Assembly (NCBI GenBank): GCA_018882895.1
Contig: VERF01000007.1
Coordinates: 1 to 58,046, forward strand
Origin: Candidatus Kapaibacterium sp.
GTDB taxonomy: Bacteria > Bacteroidota > Ignavibacteria > Kapaibacteriales > Kapaibacteriaceae
Length of the DNA: 58,046 nucleotides
Direction: 5' to 3'
Under the pieces are notes generated by a model. That model had not been told where the DNA came from, searched no databases, and saw only the letters and a list, made by a program, of their open reading frames with translations. Both the position numbers and the translations under genes were made by a program. Below, in pieces: positions 1 through 9,394 of this stretch. The number at the start of each line of letters is the position of its first letter. The stretch's first letter is position 1.

Positions 1-94
1 AAAAGGCCTTCGCCGCAGTCGTGAGCTGCGCGTGGACCTCGAGTCCGATCACGGCCTCATAAGTGCTGTTCGGGGATGGTACGGAGTTGCCCAA
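1..94 (-). CDS. gatB: GatB, Asp/Glu-tRNA amidotransferase subunit B (N-terminal fragment)
   Basis: Partial gene running off the left edge; only about 31 codons are visible. The minus strand reads ...STYEAVIGLEVHAQLTTAAK, and YEAVIGLEVHAQL is the hallmark N terminus of GatB. GatB is the tRNA-binding and kinase subunit of GatCAB, which converts Glu-tRNA(Gln) and Asp-tRNA(Asn) to the amide forms. An in-frame TAG lies a few codons upstream. The only start codon between that stop and the conserved motif is TTG at 94-92, so a TTG start is inferred. A TAGTTTTG promoter-like element ends 7 nt before it. Identity is secure; the start is not. Confidence 0.85.
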   Translation of the reverse strand, partial: MGNSVPSPNSTYEAVIGLEVHAQLTTAAKAF

Positions 95-101
95 AGGACC
101 A

Positions 102-109
102 CAAAACTA
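102..109 (-). promoter_or_regulatory. Bacteroidota-type -7 element TAGTTTTG before gatB
   Basis: The minus strand reads TAGTTTTG, matching the TAnnTTTG -7 consensus of Bacteroidota primary-sigma promoters. It ends 7 nt before the inferred TTG start of gatB, so transcription may begin at or next to the start codon. No clear -33 TTTG was found. Confidence 0.45.
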
Positions 110-120
110 CGGAAAATCGA

Positions 121-135
121 CGGCCCGACGGGCCG
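121..135 (-). terminator. Short GC hairpin after the dehydratase gene
   Basis: CGGCCC-GAC-GGGCCG is a perfect 6-bp stem with a 3-nt loop. It starts 13 nt after the stop of the dehydratase gene when read on the minus strand. It is followed there by TCGATTTTCC, a weak T tract. It could terminate the icm/dehydratase transcript before gatB. The short T tract keeps confidence low. Confidence 0.35.
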
Positions 136-148
136 GAATCCGACTGCA

Positions 149-1090
149 TTACCCAAAGATTAGACTGCCAAGATCGACGTTGCCGCCGCAGAGCACAATG
201 CCTACGCGACGCCCCGTGGCAAGTTCGGGCTGTTCAAGAAGCACTCCGATGGTGACGCCGGCGCTTGGTTCGATGACGAGCTTCAGACGCGACATCACCA
301 GCAACGTTCCTCGGCGAATGCTGTCCTCGGTGGCTGTTTCGATTTCCACACCGGTGGAACGAAGCTGCTCGAACGTGCGGTCACTCAAACCGGTGCGCAA
401 CCCGTCGGCAATGGTGAGTCGGTCCGTAGGGGGCTGCAACACTCCGGTCAGGAGCGACTCGCGAGCATCAGCAGCAATGGAGGGTTCGGCGCCAACAATC
501 CGAGCCTCGGGTTGGAGCGACCGGACGGCCGTGGCAAAGCCACCCATAAGTCCGCCACCGCCAACCGGGGCCATAACAAGATCAAGCCCCTCTACCTGCT
601 CGCAGAGTTCCAGGCCCACCGTGCCCTGTCCGGCCATTATTCTGTCATCATCGTACGGAGGTATGATGTGAGCTCCTGTGCGCTGGGCTATCTCCTCCAT
701 CGTGCGGATTCGGGATTCTTGTGTGGGCTCACAGAAGGTGATTTCTGCGCCGTATCCACGAACCGCCGCAACCTTCACGGCAGGTGCAGTGTGCGGCATC
801 ACGATCGTACAACTAAGCCCCCTGAGGCCCGCCGCATAGGCAAGTGCCTGCGCGTGGTTGCCGCTTGAATGCGTTATCACGCCGGCACGAAGTTGTTGCT
901 CATCGAGCTGCATGACTGCGTTGACGGCGCCGCGTGCCTTGAACGCACCAACCTTCTGCAGGTTCTCACACTTGAAGAACAACTCGGCGCCAAACATCTC
1001 GTTGAGCGCCCTGGACGTCATCACCGGGGTTCGATGCACATAAGGGGCTATGCGCTGCGCCGCTTGCTGAATGTCGCCGATGTCGATCAC
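149..1090 (-). CDS. PLP-dependent threonine/serine dehydratase (or serine racemase-type)
   Basis: 313 aa, fold type II PLP enzyme. The cofactor lysine is K51 in GAFKARGA. The phosphate/substrate loop SSGNHAQA lies near residues 75-82, and the glycine loop VGGGGLMGG near 175-183. No C-terminal ACT regulatory domain is present, so it resembles catabolic threonine dehydratase (TdcB-like) or serine racemase rather than the long biosynthetic IlvA. The start is GTG at 1090, 6 nt after the stop of the mutase gene, so it is probably the last gene of the icm operon. Threonine deamination gives 2-oxobutyrate, a source of propionyl-CoA, which fits a neighbouring acyl-CoA mutase (inference). Racemase activity cannot be excluded from sequence. 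Confidence 0.85.
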   Translation of the reverse strand: MIDIGDIQQAAQRIAPYVHRTPVMTSRALNEMFGAELFFKCENLQKVGAFKARGAVNAVMQLDEQQLRAGVITHSSGNHAQALAYAAGLRGLSCTIVMPHTAPAVKVAAVRGYGAEITFCEPTQESRIRTMEEIAQRTGAHIIPPYDDDRIMAGQGTVGLELCEQVEGLDLVMAPVGGGGLMGGFATAVRSLQPEARIVGAEPSIAADARESLLTGVLQPPTDRLTIADGLRTGLSDRTFEQLRSTGVEIETATEDSIRRGTLLVMSRLKLVIEPSAGVTIGVLLEQPELATGRRVGIVLCGGNVDLGSLIFG

Positions 1091-1096
1091 GTCACT

Positions 1097-3136
1097 CTAC
1101 ATATTGCGGCGGTACTGACCGCCGACGTCGTACAGAGCCCGGGTCATCTGACCCAGCGAACACTCCTTGGCAGCTTCCATCAGAGATTCGAAGATGTTCC
1201 CATTCTGAACCGCCGTCCTACGCAGATGGTCAAGGGCCGTGTCAGCAGCGTCTCCTCCGCGAACCTTCACGGCGTTGACGTTTGTGATCTGCTGCTCCTT
1301 CTCGTCGGTCGTCGAACGGATCACTTCATCGGGCACGATCGTCGGCGAGCCCTTGGAACTCAGAAAGGTGTTGACGCCAACGATTGGATACTGACCCGTA
1401 TGCTTGAGTGTTTCGTAGTAAAGGGACTCTTCCTGGATCTTGTTACGCTGGTACATGTTCTCCATGGCGCCAAGAACACCCCCGCGATCTGAAATGCGCC
1501 GGAACTCGGTGTACACCGCTTCCTCGACAAGATCAGTGAGCTCCTCGATGATGAACGAGCCCTGAATAGGATTCTCGTTCTTCGTCAGACCCAGCTCGCG
1601 GTTGATGATCAGCTGTATTGCCACAGCACGACGAACGCTTTCTTCCGTCGGCGTTGTGATGGCCTCATCATAGGCGTTTGTGTGCAACGAGTTGCAGTTG
1701 TCATAGATCGCATACAGGGCCTGCAACGTCGTGCGTATGTCGTTGAAGTCTATCTCCTGGGCGTGGAGGGACCGTCCGGATGTCTGAATGTGATACTTCA
1801 ACATCTGTGATCGTTCATTGCCGCCGTAAACGTTCTTCATGGCCTTGGCCCAGATGCGCCGCGCAACACGGCCGATCACGCTATACTCGGGATCGACGCC
1901 GTTAGAGAAGAAGAACGAAAGGTTCGGAGCAAAGTCATCGATGTTCATACCCCGAGAGAGATAATACTCGACGTATGTAAATCCGTTGGAAAGGGTAAAG
2001 GCAAGCTGCGTGATCGGATTGGCGCCCGCTTCAGCAATGTGATAACCCGAGATCGATACCGAATAGAAGTTCCGCACACTCTCGCGGATGAAGTACTCCT
2101 GAACATCACCCATCATGCGAAGTGCAAACTCCGTAGAGAAGATGCACGTGTTCTGCGCCTGGTCTTCCTTGAGAATGTCGGCCTGCACCGTTCCCCGAAC
2201 ACTTGTCAATGCGCGCTGACGACACTCCTCATAGATGTTCGCCGGAAGCACCTTGTCGCCCGAAATGCCGAGCAACAAGAGCCCAAGACCATCATTTCCG
2301 TCTGGAAGCTCAGATGAACCGTCGCCGTGACGATACAGGGGACGCTCAAGCCCCCTATCAGAAAAGTACGCGTCGATCTTCGCGTTGATCTCATCACGAA
2401 GACCATTTTCCCGAATGTACTTTTCGCACTCCTGGTCGATGGCCGCATTCATGAAGAATGCCAGCAGCATCGGGGCCGGACCGTTAATGGTCATCGAGAC
2501 CGATGTTGAGGGGGCGCACAGGTCAAAGCCTGAATAGAGTTTCTTCGCATCATCAAGTGAAGCAATGCTCACACCCGAGTTGCCAATTTTGCCGTAGATG
2601 TCCGGACGGTGATCGGGATCCTCACCATAAAGCGTCACACTGTCGAACGCCGTCGAAAGGCGGGCCGCCGGCATATTCTTCGACAGGTAGTGAAAGCGCT
2701 TGTTCGTTCGTTCGGGGCCTCCCTCGCCGGCGAACATTCGCGTAGGATCCTCGTTGGTACGCTTGAACGGATACACCCCGGCTGTGAACGGAAACTCTCC
2801 AGGAACGTTCTCTTGCATGCACCAGCGAACGATCTCTCCCCAGTCCTTGAAGTTGGGCAGGGCCACCTTCGGTATGCGCGTGTGCGAGAGAGACTCGGTG
2901 AAGTTCTCAACCTTGATCTCTCGGCCGCGCACCGTATAGGTGTAATGCTCGCCGCGGTACTGCGCCTTCTTCTCTTCCCATGTCTTTAGAAGATGTCTGA
3001 CGTCTGCATCGAGCTGAGCCTCAAGGTCTGTGGCCGTCGTACGGAGTGTATCAATGGCAAGCTTCTGTGCGTCAGCCGGCGCAAGGTCCGCCGTCACTGT
3101 TGTCGACTTTTCGATGTCCATAGGTTCACTTGGCAT
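1097..3136 (-). CDS. Mutase half of a split IcmF-type acyl-CoA mutase
   Basis: 679 aa. It corresponds to the linker and C-terminal mutase domain (TIM barrel) of IcmF, the B12-dependent isobutyryl-CoA mutase that is normally fused to its own G-protein chaperone. Diagnostic segments are TAGVYPFKR (residues 118-126), [20 protein letters not shown] (133-152), [11 protein letters not shown] (212-222), [20 protein letters not shown] (321-340) and [11 protein letters not shown]. In known IcmF the substrate-pocket pair is Phe/Gln, and in methylmalonyl-CoA mutase Tyr/Arg; here I read Tyr122 and Gln328. The start ATG at 3136 overlaps the end of the DUF4397 gene by 11 nt. A second in-frame ATG lies at 3121. 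The B12-binding and GTPase domains are in the separate gene at 4496-5920. Substrate (isobutyryl/n-butyryl versus another branched acyl-CoA) is uncertain. Confidence 0.9.
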   Translation of the reverse strand: MPSEPMDIEKSTTVTADLAPADAQKLAIDTLRTTATDLEAQLDADVRHLLKTWEEKKAQYRGEHYTYTVRGREIKVENFTESLSHTRIPKVALPNFKDWGEIVRWCMQENVPGEFPFTAGVYPFKRTNEDPTRMFAGEGGPERTNKRFHYLSKNMPAARLSTAFDSVTLYGEDPDHRPDIYGKIGNSGVSIASLDDAKKLYSGFDLCAPSTSVSMTINGPAPMLLAFFMNAAIDQECEKYIRENGLRDEINAKIDAYFSDRGLERPLYRHGDGSSELPDGNDGLGLLLLGISGDKVLPANIYEECRQRALTSVRGTVQADILKEDQAQNTCIFSTEFALRMMGDVQEYFIRESVRNFYSVSISGYHIAEAGANPITQLAFTLSNGFTYVEYYLSRGMNIDDFAPNLSFFFSNGVDPEYSVIGRVARRIWAKAMKNVYGGNERSQMLKYHIQTSGRSLHAQEIDFNDIRTTLQALYAIYDNCNSLHTNAYDEAITTPTEESVRRAVAIQLIINRELGLTKNENPIQGSFIIEELTDLVEEAVYTEFRRISDRGGVLGAMENMYQRNKIQEESLYYETLKHTGQYPIVGVNTFLSSKGSPTIVPDEVIRSTTDEKEQQITNVNAVKVRGGDAADTALDHLRRTAVQNGNIFESLMEAAKECSLGQMTRALYDVGGQYRRNM

Positions 3137-4499
3137 GTTGTACGGAATGAAGAGCGATCTTCGACAAAAGACCGCCGATCCAGAGTGTGCGCACCTCGCC
3201 CGGCTTCAACTGCACGTCAACTCCGGGAAGGATCACGTCCTTGGTGCCGGCACGGTAAACCACTACGGTATGCGTGCCCGGCGTCAGCGCAAGAAACTGG
3301 GATTGTCCCCCGGACACCGAGCTGACCTCGCGAAACTCCAGACTTCTGAATGCATCGGGAATGGATTCCGCCGAGTCCTTCTGAAGCGCTACATCAAGCA
3401 GGGGGCTGTCCGGACACAGATTTACCACACGTATGTAAGCCTTGCCAACGTTCGGAGCGCGTTCAGGTTCGGCGAGCTCGATACCAACGATGTTCGGTGG
3501 AACAAGCGTGCCCGATACGAACATCGTCTTGCGGCTTCGCAACGTCGCTACAGTTCGAACGTTGGTGACCAGCGGAGTACCGTTGGTGAGCACCTCCAGC
3601 GCGTGCGTACCGAGGTCAAGATCGATGTAACCGGTCGCATTCGGGAACGGCACTTGGGCCATCGTCGGTACGATCTTGCCGTCGATCTTCACGTCGATCG
3701 ATCGAATGCCGGTCACGGCATTGACGATCTGGAAACTGCCGACGTCGGGAGGGATCAATAGATCGACGGGCGCATCAAGATCGTTGTCTGTAAAGAGCTT
3801 TGCTTGGAAGGCCCACGTGTCGCCAAGATTCAAGGTTCCCGACAGGAAAAGGGTGTATGACCCGCCCTCGATGAAGTTGATGCCACGGGTAGCCGCTTCG
3901 TATGGTATCTGCCATTCGCGTACCACGCGCAGCTGATGCTCACCAGGGTCGACCGGGAGCCACTTCGAAATAGACCGGATCGGTAGATCTGTGATGGAGA
4001 ACTTCCGGACCTCGTCTACATACACACCCAGATCTCCAAGGGAGAACGTGCCTCCATCAGTTGCGTTGATCACTCGCATTCGAGCTTTGCCAGCCAGCGG
4101 GCTACCGGTATCGCGAACCACAACCACAGTGTCAGGATACCACTTCGGTTCAAAAATTGAAGTTCCCGGGAATGTGACGAGGCTGGTCCGAGTACCGACA
4201 GGAAATGTTGCCGTTGCCTTGGCGTATACCTGCGTCGTCTGCCCGGCGTCGATAGCAAATTCGACGGGTTCAGAGAATGCATCAATCTGTTGCGAAGGGC
4301 CACGGCCACCGCTTTGAACGGTCGATCCATAGGGCTTACCGGCTATGGTCACCCTGGCCGACTTCCCCGGTGTCAGGCCGTTGTATAATCTCACCGTCGA
4401 AGTCTGAACGGTCGGCGTGGTCGGCTCGGTTCCGCCGCAGGAGGCCAGCAGGATGATAGCCACCGCGGCTGGGAGCCACCGATAAAGGATCGGTCTCAT
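3126..4499 (-). CDS. DUF4397-repeat lipoprotein inserted between the two IcmF halves
   Basis: 457 aa. The N terminus [21 protein letters not shown] carries a lipobox (LASC, Cys21) for lipidation and envelope anchoring. The rest holds about four DUF4397-like beta-sandwich repeats, with cores such as [30 protein letters not shown] and [10 protein letters not shown], each followed by a V/DVxVDG-like strand. Its ATG overlaps the stop of the upstream G-protein gene as ATGA (4 nt), and its stop overlaps the start of the mutase gene. The three genes are therefore probably translationally coupled. Function is unknown. Nothing in the family explains why an exported protein should sit between two halves of a cytosolic enzyme; its job may concern the envelope and be unrelated. 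Confidence 0.8.
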   Translation of the reverse strand: MRPILYRWLPAAVAIILLASCGGTEPTTPTVQTSTVRLYNGLTPGKSARVTIAGKPYGSTVQSGGRGPSQQIDAFSEPVEFAIDAGQTTQVYAKATATFPVGTRTSLVTFPGTSIFEPKWYPDTVVVVRDTGSPLAGKARMRVINATDGGTFSLGDLGVYVDEVRKFSITDLPIRSISKWLPVDPGEHQLRVVREWQIPYEAATRGINFIEGGSYTLFLSGTLNLGDTWAFQAKLFTDNDLDAPVDLLIPPDVGSFQIVNAVTGIRSIDVKIDGKIVPTMAQVPFPNATGYIDLDLGTHALEVLTNGTPLVTNVRTVATLRSRKTMFVSGTLVPPNIVGIELAEPERAPNVGKAYIRVVNLCPDSPLLDVALQKDSAESIPDAFRSLEFREVSSVSGGQSQFLALTPGTHTVVVYRAGTKDVILPGVDVQLKPGEVRTLWIGGLLSKIALHSVQHAK

Positions 4500-5920
4500 T
4501 TGCGGCGTCGCTCCGCCGACCGGAGCTCTTCAAGCTGGGCGATCGTTCCATTGACCTGCCACAATCGCCGAGCGATATCCGATTGCTTCTCAACCCTGGC
4601 ATCATAGCGAGTATTCTCTTCAACAAGTTCTGCCAGGTAACGAGTCCGGTCCGGCGGAATGATGTAGATCTTTTCGCTCATCTCGTCGCTGACGGAGAAG
4701 GAAGACTCCCAATCGAGCGAACACCGCTGCTTGAGCGCGTCTATGATGGATCGGTACAGTGTATTTGTGCCCGGATCATTGAATTGTGAGGCGATGGTTC
4801 CGTGCACCGGCATGTTGTCAAGGGGCTCTGCAAACCGCTGTCGGCTGCGCTGATACTGCTTCCGAACGTCGCGGATAGCGTCCAAAGCGCCCCTTTTATC
4901 AAACTTGTTCAGCGCTATGAGGTCAGCATAGTCGATCATGTCGATCTTCTCAAGCTGCGTCGCGGCACCGAACTCCGGCGTCATGACGTACATCGACACA
5001 TCGCACACTTCCATGATCTGACTGTCACTTTGGCCGATTCCGGCTGTTTCGACGATGATAAGGTCGTAGTTGGCATACGACAGGATTCGGATCGCATCTG
5101 CCACGTGCGGATTCAGGGCCACATTGGCCTCGCGGGTAGCAAACGAGCGCATATACACACGCTCGTTGCTCACGGCATTCATCCGTATCCGGTCACCCAG
5201 CAGTGCCCCACCAGTCTTGCGTTTCGATGGGTCTACGCTGATAACGGCAATGGTCCGCCCCGGCTGGTCAAGCAGAAAACGACGCACGATCTCGTCGGTC
5301 AGCGACGACTTGCCGGCGCCGCCGGTGCCGGTAATACCAAGAACGGGTCTGCGTTCCGCCCCCACCGCAAAGGCTACAAGGTCCTTCCTGCCCCGTTCGG
5401 CACAGGAGATGGCCTGAGCGATCGCTCGCGGGTCGCGCATCTTCACTCGGTCGGCAAGTAGTTCCGGAGCATCGACAGGCGGTATGAAGTCGGACTTGGT
5501 TACCAGATCATTGATCATCCCCTGAAGCCCCATGGCCCTGCCGTCGTCCGGCGAATACACCCGGGTGATGCCGGCCGCATGCAACTGATCGATCTCGCTC
5601 GGGAGGATCGTCCCGCCCCCTCCGGCAAAGATCCTGATGTGTTCGGCCCCCTGCTCATCGAGCAGCTGCCGCATATACGTGAGATACTCGACGTGCCCGC
5701 CCTGGTAGGACGTCATGGCAATAGCCTGGGCGTCCTCCTGGATGGCGCAATCGACAACTTCCCGAACCGAGCGGTTGTGTCCGAGGTGAATAACCTCGCA
5801 GCCGGTGGACTGAATGATGCGGCGCATGACGTTGATGGCCGCATCGTGCCCGTCAAACAGCGAGGCCGCTGTCACGACACGGATCATGGTCGAGGGCGTA
5901 TAGGGGGCTTGAGCTTGCAT
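4496..5920 (-). CDS. B12-binding plus MeaB-type GTPase half of split IcmF
   Basis: 474 aa. Residues about 12-140 form a cobalamin-binding domain with the base-off motif DGHD (D23-x-H25, His being the lower cobalt ligand), plus [12 protein letters not shown] and [10 protein letters not shown] MeaB/ArgK-like G domain follows, with Walker A GTGGAGKS at 198-205, [20 protein letters not shown], the ETAGIGQSD region and NKFD as the base-recognition motif. This matches the N-terminal part of IcmF, where the GTPase loads and repairs adenosylcobalamin in the mutase. M1 is at 5920; an alternative start is M12 (5887), just before the conserved [23 protein letters not shown] promoter element lies at 5955-5962. 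It is the first gene of the apparent operon. Confidence 0.9.
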   Translation of the reverse strand: MQAQAPYTPSTMIRVVTAASLFDGHDAAINVMRRIIQSTGCEVIHLGHNRSVREVVDCAIQEDAQAIAMTSYQGGHVEYLTYMRQLLDEQGAEHIRIFAGGGGTILPSEIDQLHAAGITRVYSPDDGRAMGLQGMINDLVTKSDFIPPVDAPELLADRVKMRDPRAIAQAISCAERGRKDLVAFAVGAERRPVLGITGTGGAGKSSLTDEIVRRFLLDQPGRTIAVISVDPSKRKTGGALLGDRIRMNAVSNERVYMRSFATREANVALNPHVADAIRILSYANYDLIIVETAGIGQSDSQIMEVCDVSMYVMTPEFGAATQLEKIDMIDYADLIALNKFDKRGALDAIRDVRKQYQRSRQRFAEPLDNMPVHGTIASQFNDPGTNTLYRSIIDALKQRCSLDWESSFSVSDEMSEKIYIIPPDRTRYLAELVEENTRYDARVEKQSDIARRLWQVNGTIAQLEELRSAERRRK

Positions 5921-5954
5921 CCGAAATGACTCGAGTTCGGTGTGGACAACTCTG

Positions 5955-5962
5955 CAAAACTA
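5955..5962 (-). promoter_or_regulatory. -7 element TAGTTTTG before the split-icmF operon
   Basis: The minus strand reads GTAGTTTTGCAG, containing TAnnTTTG, and ends 34 nt before the ATG at 5920. The same 12-mer occurs before murF (41022-41029). This is the best promoter candidate for the icm operon. Confidence 0.5.
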
Positions 5963-6082
5963 CACAGGATAGGGGCTTGAAGGGCCGGCCGTGTCCTTTG
6001 CGCAACGACAATCGACGGATTCGTCCGCATATTGCCGGCCGTTGAACCAACTAGTTTCGACCACCATTCTGATAGGTTCGTG

Positions 6083-6289
6083 ATGACAAAAAACATCGGT
6101 ACAGTGGATAAAGTACTTCGTCTGTCCGTTGCCGCCGCCTTCGCGATCGCAATCGTCACAAACACCGTCTCCGGCACACTGGCCTGGTTTCTCGGCATAG
6201 GTGCCATCGCGCTGGCGGGTACCGCTCTGTCTTCGTTCTGTGGACTATACTCGATCCTAGGGATATCCACCTGCAAGGTTGCCAAGTAA
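6083..6289 (+). CDS. DUF2892 (YgaP-type) small inner-membrane protein
   Basis: 68 aa from the ATG at 6083. MTKNIGTVDKVLRLSVA followed by two hydrophobic helices (about 13-30 and 33-50) and the ending FCGLYSILGISTCKVAK match DUF2892, the membrane domain found alone or fused to rhodanese in YgaP. An upstream in-frame start at 6032 would add 17 unrelated residues and is not preferred. TAGGTTCG lies 2 nt before the ATG. The gene precedes the beta-CASP gene by 9 nt and probably shares its transcript. Function is unknown; the C(G/P)LY...C motif is conserved in the family. Confidence 0.8.
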   Translation: MTKNIGTVDKVLRLSVAAAFAIAIVTNTVSGTLAWFLGIGAIALAGTALSSFCGLYSILGISTCKVAK

Positions 6290-6298
6290 CCGCATCTG

Positions 6299-7672
6299 GT
6301 GAACGCCGAGCTCATCATGCTTGGAGGCGCCGAGGAGATCGGGGCCAATTGCTGTTACCTTGATCTGGATGGAACCGGTATTCTGATCGATGCCGGACTG
6401 CATCCAAGAGATCGCTCATCAAGGGCATTCCCCGATATCGATGTGTTGGGAGATCGGCCAACCGACGTATTGGTGGTCACACACGCTCATACGGACCACA
6501 TTGGCGCCGTTCCGTACGTAATGCGCCGCCTGCCTCACCTGAGGCCGATCATGACCCATGCCACGCGCGATCTGAGCCACATTGTGCTCCATAACGGGGC
6601 GCGACTGCTACGTGGTGACATCTCTGCGTCGTTCCCAAAGCAGTGGCTCGAGTTCTATGGGCGCGAGGAGATCGAGGCCCTGCGATATGCGTTCGAAGCC
6701 GTACCCTACGATGATCCTCTTCGATTGCGTGGGTATTCGGGTCGATCTGCCATTGACCTCGGCTTGCATTGGTCCGGACACATCCTCGGCTCATCGAGCG
6801 TTTCGCTGAACGTGAAAGGGTTTTCGGTCCTGCATACGGCTGATATCATGCTTTCGGACCAGTTTGTCGTGCCAAAGGCGCGTATTCCCCGGCATCACGT
6901 CGACGTTCTGATCACCGAAGCCACAAACGCTGCCACGAAGCAATTGCCGACGTATGCCGAGGAGACAAAACGTCTTGCCGCCTTCGTCAATGGGATTGTC
7001 GCCAGGAACGGTTCTGTTCTTATCCCATGCTTTGCTCTGGGAAAGCTGCAGGAAATGGTCGTGCATCTGTATTCGATGATGCGGCGCGGGAGCATCCCAC
7101 ATCTGCCGATCTACACCGGTGGTATCGGCGTTCGCATCAACAAGGTCTACGATCAGTATTGTTACAGTGATCCCATGAAGCGTCCGGGCTTCGAGGTCTC
7201 GGATATTCCCCAGGAGCGGCTGCGGCGCGACGAGCTTCTGCATGGCGACTTTATGCGCAATCCATCAATCGTTCTGGCGCCCTCCGGCATGATGAACTTC
7301 GGCACAATGTCGAACACGCTTGCTCGGCAGTGGTTCACACGCCCGGAGTTCGGCATCGCCTTCATTGGATATCAAGATCCTGAATCTCCCGGCCACAGCC
7401 TGCTTGCATCGGAAAAGAAGAAACCGTTCGACTTCGGGTCCACGCGCTCATCTCGCGTGTGTGAGGTCGAACGGTTTCGATTCAGCAGCCATGCCTCCGG
7501 CGAGCACCTCGTGGAACTCGCCGAAGACATTCGTCCCTCAACAGTCGTGATCACGCACGGTGACGCAGGTGCGTGTGAGTCACTCGCTCTCGAGATTCAC
7601 GAACGTCTGCCCGGAACACGAATCATCATTCCGCAGCACGGGAAGCCATATACGCTGCTACAGTCTGAGTGA
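6299..7672 (+). CDS. Beta-CASP metallo-beta-lactamase-fold ribonuclease (CPSF/YSH1-like)
   Basis: 457 aa, GTG start. The metallo-beta-lactamase metal motif is THAHTDHIGA (H62, H64, D66, H67), and further ligands lie in SGHILGSSSV and LHTADIM. The C-terminal half has beta-CASP features: VLIPCFALGKLQEM, MNFGTMSNTLARQW and a terminal VVITHGDAGA. Family members are Zn-dependent RNA endo/exonucleases related to the 3'-end processing factor CPSF73, distinct from RNase J. It probably processes cytosolic RNA; the substrate is unknown. Its stop at 7670-7672 directly abuts the stop of the convergent gene at 7673. Confidence 0.88.
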   Translation: MNAELIMLGGAEEIGANCCYLDLDGTGILIDAGLHPRDRSSRAFPDIDVLGDRPTDVLVVTHAHTDHIGAVPYVMRRLPHLRPIMTHATRDLSHIVLHNGARLLRGDISASFPKQWLEFYGREEIEALRYAFEAVPYDDPLRLRGYSGRSAIDLGLHWSGHILGSSSVSLNVKGFSVLHTADIMLSDQFVVPKARIPRHHVDVLITEATNAATKQLPTYAEETKRLAAFVNGIVARNGSVLIPCFALGKLQEMVVHLYSMMRRGSIPHLPIYTGGIGVRINKVYDQYCYSDPMKRPGFEVSDIPQERLRRDELLHGDFMRNPSIVLAPSGMMNFGTMSNTLARQWFTRPEFGIAFIGYQDPESPGHSLLASEKKKPFDFGSTRSSRVCEVERFRFSSHASGEHLVELAEDIRPSTVVITHGDAGACESLALEIHERLPGTRIIIPQHGKPYTLLQSE

Positions 7673-8356
7673 TCATCGGTTGATGATCAGGGGGCGACGA
7701 AAGCGCTTGCCTGACGTCGACACCGCCTGCACGGTATAGGTGCCGATGCTCAGATCTGAAATGTCGATCGAACAACCTTGAGCTGACTCCACAGGATCGA
7801 CCACCTTGACACGCGAGCCGTGAACATCGATCAGCTCGATATGTCGTATCGGCATGTTCCAAGCGACACGCACACGGTCACTGGCCGGCATGGGCGCGAC
7901 TTGAATGTTCTCAGCCAAGGCCCCTGCCTCAGGTGTCGATGTTGGCATCGGAGCGGCCCTCTGAAACGTCAGAAAGCCCACACTCGACATTGCACGATCC
8001 GGCTGGCGTGTGTCACGAACCATAATCCGGTATCGCGAGCCGTCTTCGATCCCTGCTGGAATGGTCCACACGAGCTGTGTATTCTCCTCCGTCAGTCCCT
8101 CGGCAAGCACGTGAACGGTTCTGCGAACACCGTCCCACAGGACAACGTCGACATTCGCGGCCTCAAGATCATTTGTCCATCGAATGGACATTACCGTGCC
8201 GGGAGAGAGTGTTGTCGACGGCTCGATCGTGTGAACCGAGACGTCTGCCATGACCCTGCACACAGTAACAAATAGCAGAACGAGAGAATGAGGCAGCACG
8301 GAGCTGCCCAGCCCCCTGCCAAAGAGTGGCAGGGAGCATTGAATGAAGTATTTCAT
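7673..8356 (-). CDS. Secreted KNH-like domain protein with T9SS sorting domain
   Basis: 227 aa. A hydrophobic N terminus (about 16-37, ending ...CRVMA before DVSVHTIEP) is a signal peptide. A Kre9/KNH-like beta-sandwich module follows at about 40-132, with key segments SIRWTNDL, VDVVLWDG, TIPAGIEDGSRYRIMVRD. Residues about 150-227 form a type A T9SS C-terminal domain: IQVAPMPASDRVRVAW, IELIDVHGSRV, ISDLSIGTYTVQAVS and the ending RRPLIINR. It should be secreted by the type IX system and surface-attached. It is the last of three co-oriented secreted-protein genes, 11 nt after the preceding one. No enzymatic motif is seen. Confidence 0.78.
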   Translation of the reverse strand: MKYFIQCSLPLFGRGLGSSVLPHSLVLLFVTVCRVMADVSVHTIEPSTTLSPGTVMSIRWTNDLEAANVDVVLWDGVRRTVHVLAEGLTEENTQLVWTIPAGIEDGSRYRIMVRDTRQPDRAMSSVGFLTFQRAAPMPTSTPEAGALAENIQVAPMPASDRVRVAWNMPIRHIELIDVHGSRVKVVDPVESAQGCSIDISDLSIGTYTVQAVSTSGKRFRRPLIINR

Positions 8357-8367
8357 GAGTTTGATTC

Positions 8368-9333
8368 CTAGTAAAGGTGAATGAGGGTGTGAGTTGTGTG
8401 GTGCTCATTGTGCACCACACACAGGTACACGCCCGATGCCAAGCCCTCTAAGGACACCCGTTCCATTGCCGACGTCCACAAGACGCGGCGTACTAACTCT
8501 CCCGTAGCCGACATGATCAGGATCTCTCCGGAGGCCGGCGTTGCGCGCTCAATGACCAAGGACGTCCCTGATCGACTGACTGTGGTCGCACTCTGTGCTT
8601 GCTCACGAACGGTGGTTGTTCGTGCACGGAAGAAAGCATTGAAGACGGTTGTTACATTGACCGGCCAGCATCGCATCGTGATGACCTGAAACGGAGCGTA
8701 GATGTCATATGGAATCGTTGCGTGTGTGCATGTCCAGTACATGAATTCGTATTTCTCATTGCTCCATGCGTTCAGTCGGAATGGGGCATCGCCGGTGTTA
8801 ACCGCTTGGTCGACCGTAGGCTCGACGAGTGTTCCCTCCTGTATCTCCAATCCTGTTTCGAAATCAATCGCTCGGGCATGAGCCCGAAATCCGCGGGTGA
8901 CGCGAAACGAGATGACCGTGGTGTCGGTGTAGTCCTTGCCTCGCCAGTACTCACAGTATGTGTGTACCTCATAGGTCCTGTTCTTTCCAAGGTCAAACTC
9001 TGGTTCGAGCTTTTCACCGGGGACGACCATCACGCGATCGACGTTCTCACAGATCGACGTCGAGGGGATCAACCGATACGTCTTGACCGGACCCTGACTG
9101 AGCACTTCAAACAGTGCCGCACATGTACCCGGTGACATCAAGCCGGTTGGTTCCATTGGAGGTGTGTAGCCGATCCGCAACGTGTCCATGCACTGCGGGA
9201 TCACTCCTCCCCACTGCTGGTGGGGCAGCTCAATGATGTTCTCGTAGCACGTCGTCGGAGGCAGCATCGGTTGCGCACCCGCGAAACCGAGTACCATCGG
9301 AAGAAGAAGCAGGGTGATTACGAATGTTCTCAT
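8368..9333 (-). CDS. Secreted protein with InlB-B-repeat-like module and T9SS sorting domain
   Basis: 321 aa from the ATG at 9333; an upstream TTG (9345) would only add four residues before the signal peptide. The signal peptide MRTFVITLLLLPMVLGFAGA is predicted to be cleaved before Gln21. A middle segment ending YEFMYWTC...VTTVFNAFF resembles the divergent InlB B-repeat/Big-type module, here with cysteines. The C terminus (SGTSLVIERATPASGEILI ... LEGLASGVYLCVV ... THTLIHLY) is a T9SS type A sorting domain. The same W/C-rich module appears in the 1086-aa neighbour encoded at 9395-12655, suggesting related surface proteins. Function unknown. Confidence 0.75.
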   Translation of the reverse strand: MRTFVITLLLLPMVLGFAGAQPMLPPTTCYENIIELPHQQWGGVIPQCMDTLRIGYTPPMEPTGLMSPGTCAALFEVLSQGPVKTYRLIPSTSICENVDRVMVVPGEKLEPEFDLGKNRTYEVHTYCEYWRGKDYTDTTVISFRVTRGFRAHARAIDFETGLEIQEGTLVEPTVDQAVNTGDAPFRLNAWSNEKYEFMYWTCTHATIPYDIYAPFQVITMRCWPVNVTTVFNAFFRARTTTVREQAQSATTVSRSGTSLVIERATPASGEILIMSATGELVRRVLWTSAMERVSLEGLASGVYLCVVHNEHHTTHTLIHLY

Positions 9334-9394
9334 GACTGAACTCAATAACAGTAAATGAACGGTAAATGAGTGGCTTCCAGAGCTAGCATGTAAC

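Noticed and set aside
3126-4499. IcmF split explained by a frameshift or assembly error
   Set aside because: A full 457-codon gene with its own lipobox and DUF4397 repeats lies between the halves, and both halves have sensible starts and stops with coupling overlaps.
4802-5461. Open frame of 219 codons on the plus strand
   Set aside because: Antisense to the IcmF GTPase domain; no domain seen.
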